Below, piece after piece: positions 60,401 through 64,000 of a stretch of 64,000 nt of DNA; positions within the stretch are counted from its first letter, which is position 1; every line of letters starts with the position of its first letter. The position numbers were made by a program, and so were the translations under genes. Source of the DNA: Lentzea alba (GTDB taxonomy: Bacteria; Actinomycetota; Actinomycetes; Mycobacteriales; Pseudonocardiaceae); contig NZ_JAAMPJ010000005.1 of NCBI RefSeq assembly GCF_011067745.1, forward strand, positions 566,872-630,871, written 5' to 3'. The notes beneath the pieces are model-generated. The model made no database searches. It saw only the letters and a program-made list of their open reading frames with translations, and was not told where the DNA came from.

Positions 60401-61127
60401 ACGCACCGGTGTTCGAGCCGGCCGACCATGTGGCCGACGACGAGAGACTGGTCGCCTTGTAGCTGCCCGACCCGCTAGAAGTGCCCGCGGCCAGAGCCAT
60501 GAGGGAACCGCTCGACGAGCTCGCCTCGGTCGCGGTAACGGTGCCCTTCGCCAGATCGTTACGTGACGGAACGGCTTTCGCGGCGCACTCCGGCCTGTCC
60601 GGTGTGCGAAGAGCGCATTCAGGTAACTCCACCAGCCTCAGCCGGGAAGCCCAGTCACCACCGTAGGCCCAGCGGAAGGACGAATAGTTTACTTCAACCT
60701 TCGCGGACCCACCTGAGAGCTTGAACAGGAGGCCGTCGACACCCGACGCGCGAGCCTTTTCCCTGTCGAACGTCTCGATCCTGATCTTCGGCTTGGCTTT
60801 GGCAGCATTCGCCTGCACGCCATCGACCGCGGCCACCGACACAGGGGTGTCTCCGACCCGTGCGGTCTTGTTCGCTGCGACCGCCCCGAGATCGATCTCG
60901 GCGACGGACGCTTTAGGCCAGTTCGGCGCACTGCCAGTGAAAGCGGTGCCAGTACGGACTTCCTCGTTCTTGCGCAAGCCGGCTTTCTCACCGGCGATCA
61001 CGCGTTCCTTCTTCGGTGCAGGCGGCCTGTACGGTGCCGCGGGTGTGGGCGAAGCGGTGAGCACAGTCGACACGAGCGACGCGGCGAGTGCGACTACCAG
61101 TCCACGCTTGGATCGGGCTGTGGGCAT
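54438..61127 (-). CDS. RHS polymorphic toxin with HINT domain and methyltransferase-like tip
   Basis: 2229 aa, start ATG at 61127 with GGAG 7 nt upstream. Signal peptide about 1-31 (ending near SPTPAA). Residues about 230-420 resemble the SpvB-like start of the RHS shell (LALEYSSASVDGRMAASNNQ). YD repeats run from about 1030 to 1650, and the core hallmark GAREYDPAIGRFISVDPLMD is near 1760, ending FSDPTGL. A HINT autoprotease-like domain follows (1958-2100): CGPHSFTGDTSVLMADG, ATDGHPFW, and the ending VHNLTIDGIHTYYV with VLVHNT. The tip (2101-2229) has a SAM-binding-like motif LTLDIGGGSFPDSS, RSQNLPFGSSVFDNVTMNHF and LAEVARVMKPGGSLSI, as in class-I methyltransferases but short. GC falls over the HINT and tip parts. 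Followed by a candidate immunity gene. Confidence 0.86.
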   Translation of the reverse strand: MPTARSKRGLVVALAASLVSTVLTASPTPAAPYRPPAPKKERVIAGEKAGLRKNEEVRTGTAFTGSAPNWPKASVAEIDLGAVAANKTARVGDTPVSVAAVDGVQANAAKAKPKIRIETFDREKARASGVDGLLFKLSGGSAKVEVNYSSFRWAYGGDWASRLRLVELPECALRTPDRPECAAKAVPSRNDLAKGTVTATEASSSSGSLMALAAGTSSGSGSYKATSLSSSATWSAGSNTGAFTWNYPLRMPPSLGGPTPMLALEYSSASVDGRMAASNNQPSWIGEGFELGANFIERKYVSCADDMAGGARNTTETGDLCWRNENAALSMEGHAGELIKEPAPSRRWRLRNDDGTRVEFRDGAEGIDNGARNGAHWIVTTPDGTQRWFGRSRQSVLNVQVAGNHANEPCEAAAFKDSFCSQPYRWNLEYVVDLHGNTMSYSYDKETNKYARNNTTTDLVEYDRASVLRQIDYGTRNDRSETAPMQVVFELADRCLADCGTKDAVHWPDVPWDRACDANPCLTGSPTFWSSKRLASVTTKVGGNAVEKWTLGHSFPDPGDGTRAGLWLDKISRVGLVGQQTVVPDIRFQGEQRSNRVDTHSDQYAAMKWWRLKSIYTETGGQIDVTYSGADCVPGSRMPDVKALQDNTLRCYPVRWKPDGNKDPIWDYFHKYVVNSVTESDLTGGSTRVVTSYEYVGNPAWHYTDDDGLIKAEDKTWSVWRGYGAVKTRKGDPGEQTLTEKRYFRGMHGDKLPSGTRNAPMPAITAGNIPAINDEDAFAGTVREEIVYNGPTGAEVSATVTVPWKSEPTASRTIGDVTTHARYTSTESKHSRIALDSGRGFRTTSVVTEFDQTYGTETQTEDRGDDKVVGDEKCSLTDYARNTSAWLIGTVSRKRDFLVDCTKAKAGVGLQDADIAGDTRTYYDGQGHGVAPTKSDVTRTESLKSYVNGTAAYLAETVTEYDIYGRVTKLTDSKGTTTTAYTPAAGGPVTETTTTNALGWVTKTVQQPAWGTPSSTVDANQRTARIEYDGLGRTTAVWKPRPSIDGRPADKKFSYLERTNGPAVVATSDWIGGQYVTSRELFDGLLRPRQTQRPDATGDTSKTVVTDTHYDAAGRAVRSNNAYVAKMVSGPELFVPTDTVPAATLTTYDGAGREIAQVFKQLVPVGSPGGEELFRTTTYYAGDRTDVTPPAGGVVTSTLVDVLGRKSELRQYHSGVVAGSATGFDATRYSYDLKGQLTEVAQPSGKKWQYAYDVRGRQIRAVDPDKGTTESTYDDADQLMSTKDGRGKAIAYTYDALGRKTSTRDDSTAGTVRAEWIYDKLADGTRINGALVKSVRHGELGDYIKEHTGMRLDQQPTATTITIPANETGLAGTYNYGYTYNPDDLPSSTEIAATGDLKKETLFYGYDTLGQPTTQKTGYNAQLKTDLVTSTSYTPFGELQTYQLRSGESGTVDVLRDYDEHTRRLNQIRTSKLTGPSDVANVRYDYDNAGNITRVADLISSDTQCFQTDHLRRLTEAWTPISGNCREPRSVEALGGPSKYWHTYSYNVAGDRTKLVEHGTSAGDRTTEYFPTPGKHSLASTVTADTGGTRKASYTYDEVGNTLTRPSPGGATQTMTWDREGHVATTVDESGASSYVYDADGNRLIKRDPTGPTLYLPGQELRYTASSGAKVCTRYYTHAGKDIGTRTSTGITWMSTDQQGTTQITISALGQKVSTRRTLPFGEIRGGTGAWPAFMDKGLVGGTLDNTGLTHIGAREYDPAIGRFISVDPLMDTTDPQQWNGYAYANNSPVTFSDPTGLLAMGCMDDGGCSSTLGTPRTSSPPIEGSDAPAGPSPRQKWTRENSPRTTDPTRLISIWNSGYTSFNFGGTFWGNSMGDGEYSCFGRTGCQMAWIHLMENPDDIAGAKDIAANYCLDNWSKCASDEIWEQKGSEFLGMAAAGVGAASLGVRSAASRIRAGCGPHSFTGDTSVLMADGATKRISEIKVGDLVLATDPETGASGARSVLKTIVGEGVKDLVEIEVGDGKIIATDGHPFWLPDQQRWAYASELGAGTVLETAAGTRIQVATIKRWTAIERVHNLTIDGIHTYYVMAGAVAVLVHNTCQSGLTLDIGGGSFPDSSVKSVVRTPDGVVSVNPNAAHGPTVVGRSQNLPFGSSVFDNVTMNHFPSTEFAGGTLAEVARVMKPGGSLSITTGRIADVDSIVGQMQNLGFVVKVGRAEGGIPSITGVLKR

Positions 61128-61160
61128 GACACAACTCCAGTTCTGGGCAGGGTGGACTGG

Positions 61161-63899
61161 TCAGCTGAAGAACACACGGGCGGGCTCGAACCAGCCGGAA
61201 CCCACCTGCTTGGACTCCGTGTACGGGAATCCAGTGAGTCCGTTGGTGTTGGTCCACGACCACACCGTGCCGTCCGAGCGGACGTCGATGATCTCGGACT
61301 TGCCGTCGCCGTCGATATCGGCGAACCAGGTGCGATCAGCCTTCCAGCCCGACCCGATCTCCTGCGAGATGTCGTAGGAGCCGTACCCGAGGCCGCTGAG
61401 GTTGCGGAACGCCGACACGGTCTTATCGGCATTCACCGTGATGAACTCGGCCTTGCCATCACCATCGATGTCCGCGAACCGAATGCGATCCGGGGTCTCA
61501 GTGTCGGTGATGACCTTGACGATGACCGGGGCGGTCGCGAACGCAGTCGACTGGCCACGCTCGTTCATCCCGAACAGGTTTCGGTACACACGCACCCGGC
61601 CGTCGTCGTCGATCGACACGCGGTCCGAGCGGCCGTCACCGTCGATATCCGCGAAGCGGATGCGAGCGGTCTCCCCGGATACCGAGCCGATGACGGTGGC
61701 GGCACCGAACGGGAACCCGTTCATGCCGTTGACGTTCTTGAACGCTTTAATCGTGCCGTCCGGATCGACCGCGATGATCTCGGACTTGCCATCGCCGTCG
61801 ATATCGGCGAACCAGGTGCGATCAGCCTTCCAGCCCGATCCGATCACCTGCGGATCACGAGGGTAAGGAACGGTGTCATTGACATTGAGGAACGCACGAA
61901 CAGCACCACTCGCGTCCACCGAGATGAGCTCGTCACGAGCGTCTCCGGAAATCGACGATCCAGTGCGAGGTGTCGGGTCGAGTGCCTTGGGGGCCAGCAC
62001 TCCTTGGAACGCCTTCAGTTCGTCGATGTTGCCGTTGAAGTACTCGCCGGCGCTGCTTCGGCCCACCGACAGCACACCGGTGGAGTTCCAGCCGACGACA
62101 CCGGTGACCGTGCTTTTCAGCGTGTCCGGACTGTCTTGGTAGCCGACCGTCAGTTTGAGGGTGCGGGCGCTGGCATCGTAGGTAGCCACGAGGTGCGTCC
62201 ACTTGTTCGCCACGGCGTCGCTCTTGGCCCGCCACCATGTCGATGGGTTCACCGCCGCGTTCGGCATCTCGGCGCTCCACTGGGAGCCGTCGTACTTCAA
62301 CGTGAACGGGTCCACTCCGGACGGTCCACGCTGAACGACGACGGTCCGGGCAGTGCCGGTACCGTTGAGCTTGGCCCACACATCCACCGAGAACGCCTGG
62401 TCGGTGTTCAGCACAGGCTCGCTCGTGCTCGCGGAACCGTTGGTGCCATTGAGCTCCAGACCGCTAGCACCCTCCACGGCCGGTCCCCACTTAGCACCAC
62501 CAGCGAGGTTGAGCGTGAGATGCCGGCCGTACTGTGAAGTGTCACGAGCGGTCGAACCGGTCTCCTCATTGAACTGCCACTCCCCCACCCCGCTCGCCTC
62601 GATCGCGTCAGCCCTGGACATGACCTCTTGCGGCGTGATCGTCCGGTTCCACACGCGCATCTCGGCAAGGTCACCGCGCCACGCCTCAGCAGCCGCGGAG
62701 CTGCGCAGCGCCTTGCCGATCCACAACTGGCCATCAGCGTTGAACCCGTTCGTCACTACCGCGGTCGCGCGTTGCAACGCGCCGTCGACGTACAGCCGAA
62801 CGTCTCCACTGACGTTGTCTCGGGTCCCAGTCAAATGGGTCCACACCCCTGCCACAGCCACAGCATCAGACGTAGCCGCGTTCTGCACAGCATCTGCGGT
62901 GTCGTTCGCCGCCAGCGAGAACACCCACTTGTGTGTTGTGGCGTCGTACCCCAGCCGGAACGCGGACGTCGTCGCGCCCTGCTGACTCATCACCGTGCGG
63001 CTCACCGCGTCATCGGTGAGCCGCACCCAAGCGGAGACCGAGAAATCCTTACCGGTATCCAGCACCTTCGCCGTTACCGCACCGTTGGTGACGCTGCCAT
63101 CGAAGCCAACTGAGCCCTGACCACCAGCCGCTCGTCCAGGACGGGCAGTGTCAAGACCAGTCAGCGCGAGGCGATGACCGTTACCGGTGGCGTCGAATGC
63201 CGGATCATCACCACCGAACCAATACGCTTCCGCAGGCTTCAACCCCGCCACAGTGAACTCAAACGTACTGCGCTTCGACAACCCAGCGTGATCAACCGCT
63301 TCAACGAAGAGCTTCTTCAAACCGGACGATGGCGGCGTCCAGCGCACCGACGCACTCGTCGTACCCTTCTCCACCACGACCGTCGTCGACGGCGGGTTCG
63401 TGAAACCCCAGCGGTACTTCACAACGTCGGTGGACGTGCTGGAGAACGTAAACGTGTCCGCGATGCCGAGGGAACCGCAGCCGTCCGAGGCGCAACCTGA
63501 TGTCTTGTACACCGACGAGGTGAATGTCGGAGCTTCGGGCACTGTGGTGTCGACGCTGAAGCCGCACCAACCCGACGGCGGGCCCCACACCTGCCAGTCC
63601 CCCGCGGTGACACGGAAGACGTAGACGCCGCCATCGGTGAGGCCGACGCCTGCCATCGGCCACTGCTGACCGCCGTAGCCGGTGCCGACTACACCGGGAT
63701 AAAGCTGCCAACTCGTCCAGCCCGGCAGGTGCGCGACCACATCGACCGCACCATCTCCGTTGAAGTCGGGGATGGTCAGGGCGCGGGCGCCGGCCCAGCC
63801 GGAGCCGATCTCGTGACGGCCGGGTGTACCGGTGTACACCGCGCGCTTGCCGCTACCCGGATAAAGCCAGAGCGGGTCTGCTGCACCGTTAGGTGACAT
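61161..63899 (-). CDS. LamG/VCBS-repeat protein, 5' end cut by an IS element
   Basis: 912 codons remain. The first ATG (63899) lies at the edge of an IS3-family element and the frame stays open into it, so the native N-terminus, including any signal peptide, is missing. Visible parts: an FG-GAP/VCBS-like start (PDFNGDGAVDVVAHLPG), a beta-sandwich with SGCASDGCGSLGI, two LamG-like domains (about 230-410 and 430-625, with FSVSAWVRLTDD and FSVDVWAKLNGT), then four VCBS repeats with the calcium-binding-like motif FADIDGDGKSEI. Normally such proteins are exported and large. It is 33 bp upstream of the RHS gene, so the two were one operon. It is probably nonfunctional unless the IS provides a start. 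Confidence 0.78.
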   Translation of the reverse strand: MSPNGAADPLWLYPGSGKRAVYTGTPGRHEIGSGWAGARALTIPDFNGDGAVDVVAHLPGWTSWQLYPGVVGTGYGGQQWPMAGVGLTDGGVYVFRVTAGDWQVWGPPSGWCGFSVDTTVPEAPTFTSSVYKTSGCASDGCGSLGIADTFTFSSTSTDVVKYRWGFTNPPSTTVVVEKGTTSASVRWTPPSSGLKKLFVEAVDHAGLSKRSTFEFTVAGLKPAEAYWFGGDDPAFDATGNGHRLALTGLDTARPGRAAGGQGSVGFDGSVTNGAVTAKVLDTGKDFSVSAWVRLTDDAVSRTVMSQQGATTSAFRLGYDATTHKWVFSLAANDTADAVQNAATSDAVAVAGVWTHLTGTRDNVSGDVRLYVDGALQRATAVVTNGFNADGQLWIGKALRSSAAAEAWRGDLAEMRVWNRTITPQEVMSRADAIEASGVGEWQFNEETGSTARDTSQYGRHLTLNLAGGAKWGPAVEGASGLELNGTNGSASTSEPVLNTDQAFSVDVWAKLNGTGTARTVVVQRGPSGVDPFTLKYDGSQWSAEMPNAAVNPSTWWRAKSDAVANKWTHLVATYDASARTLKLTVGYQDSPDTLKSTVTGVVGWNSTGVLSVGRSSAGEYFNGNIDELKAFQGVLAPKALDPTPRTGSSISGDARDELISVDASGAVRAFLNVNDTVPYPRDPQVIGSGWKADRTWFADIDGDGKSEIIAVDPDGTIKAFKNVNGMNGFPFGAATVIGSVSGETARIRFADIDGDGRSDRVSIDDDGRVRVYRNLFGMNERGQSTAFATAPVIVKVITDTETPDRIRFADIDGDGKAEFITVNADKTVSAFRNLSGLGYGSYDISQEIGSGWKADRTWFADIDGDGKSEIIDVRSDGTVWSWTNTNGLTGFPYTESKQVGSGWFEPARVFFS

Positions 63900-64000
63900 C
63901 TGAGTTGGCTTGCCGTGATGGTGAGCTGGGAGGATGTCGCTGTGCCCAAGCCCTACCCCCAGGAGTTTCGCGACGATGTCGTGCGGGTCGCTCGTGATCG
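63900..64000 (+). mobile_element. Left end of an IS3-family insertion sequence
   Basis: From about 63900 to the window end. It contains the start of an OrfA gene and the abrupt end of the LamG/VCBS gene. The outer terminal repeat should begin within a few bases of 63900 (TGAGTTGGCTTGCC is a candidate), but the right end lies outside the window, so terminal repeats and target duplication cannot be checked. Confidence 0.65.
63942..64000 (+). CDS. IS3-family transposase OrfA, N-terminal part
   Basis: The last 59 bases encode the first 19 residues, starting at the GTG at 63942 with GGGAGG 8 nt upstream: PKPYPQEFRDDVVRVARD. This opening, with the EFRxDVVxVAR motif, is the characteristic start of IS3-family OrfA helix-turn-helix proteins, which with OrfB form the transposase by programmed frameshift. 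The gene runs out of the window, so completeness is unknown. Confidence 0.72.
   Translation, partial: MPKPYPQEFRDDVVRVARD

Noticed and set aside
1..64000. tRNA, rRNA or CRISPR arrays
   Set aside because: No cloverleaf-like or ribosomal sequence and no regularly spaced short repeats were found by reading; the repetitive parts are coding YD, LamG and VCBS repeats.

Overview
The window is high-GC DNA from a filamentous actinomycete. Gene content fits Pseudonocardiaceae or a close relative (SARP regulator, YtrA-type GntR regulator, ECF sigma factor with a CU044_5270-type partner, roadblock proteins, NarL-type two-component pairs, very large secreted RHS proteins). This placement rests on gene families and codon use, not on a marker gene. 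No rRNA, tRNA or CRISPR array was seen.

Layout. 1-1513: leftward roadblock/LC7 module, cut by the window edge. 1713-4571: rightward sensor kinase, kinase-like membrane protein and LuxR regulator with overlapping ends. 4575-5881: SARP regulator and a small secreted protein. 6045-9153: ABC transporter operon with its own GntR regulator and a likely operator. 9223-12668: secreted DUF4232-type protein, ECF sigma factor with its partner, YdeI-like protein and an amylase-inhibitor-like secreted protein. 13073-29037: peptidase E, then a leftward row of exported proteins: sialidase with LamG domains, repeat/propeller protein, a 3096-aa RHS protein with a nuclease-like tip, and a small secreted protein. 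29349-36317: hypothetical gene, ABC transporter, two interlocked two-component systems and a CPBP protease. 36714-39472: XRE regulator and a P-loop regulatory ATPase. 39475-42632: MarR regulator, cupin, quinone oxidoreductase and esterase, with three matching palindromes marking a likely regulon. 42710-43299: two broken genes joined together. 43364-50809: OmpR-type two-component system, MMPL transporter, copper monooxygenase-like lipoprotein, DoxX-Rieske fusion and an orphan LuxR regulator. 50806-54183: scarred region with a beheaded kinase gene, two integrase fragments, a hydrolase and two uncharacterised genes. 54184-63899: second RHS locus, with a HINT domain, a methyltransferase-like tip and an overlapping 85-aa candidate immunity gene, behind a LamG/VCBS protein whose 5' end is cut by an IS3-family element starting near 63900.

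How it fits together. Two unrelated polymorphic-toxin loci are the main accessory content. The first (13797-29037) lacks a recognisable immunity gene and is bracketed by a direct duplication of a small gene (intact at 29349-29693, internally deleted at 12856-12976). The second has the standard toxin/immunity layout and a clear fall in GC over the tip. Much of the rest is signalling: five kinase-type loci, one of which has lost its kinase. Inverted repeats typical of actinobacterial terminators separate most transcription units.
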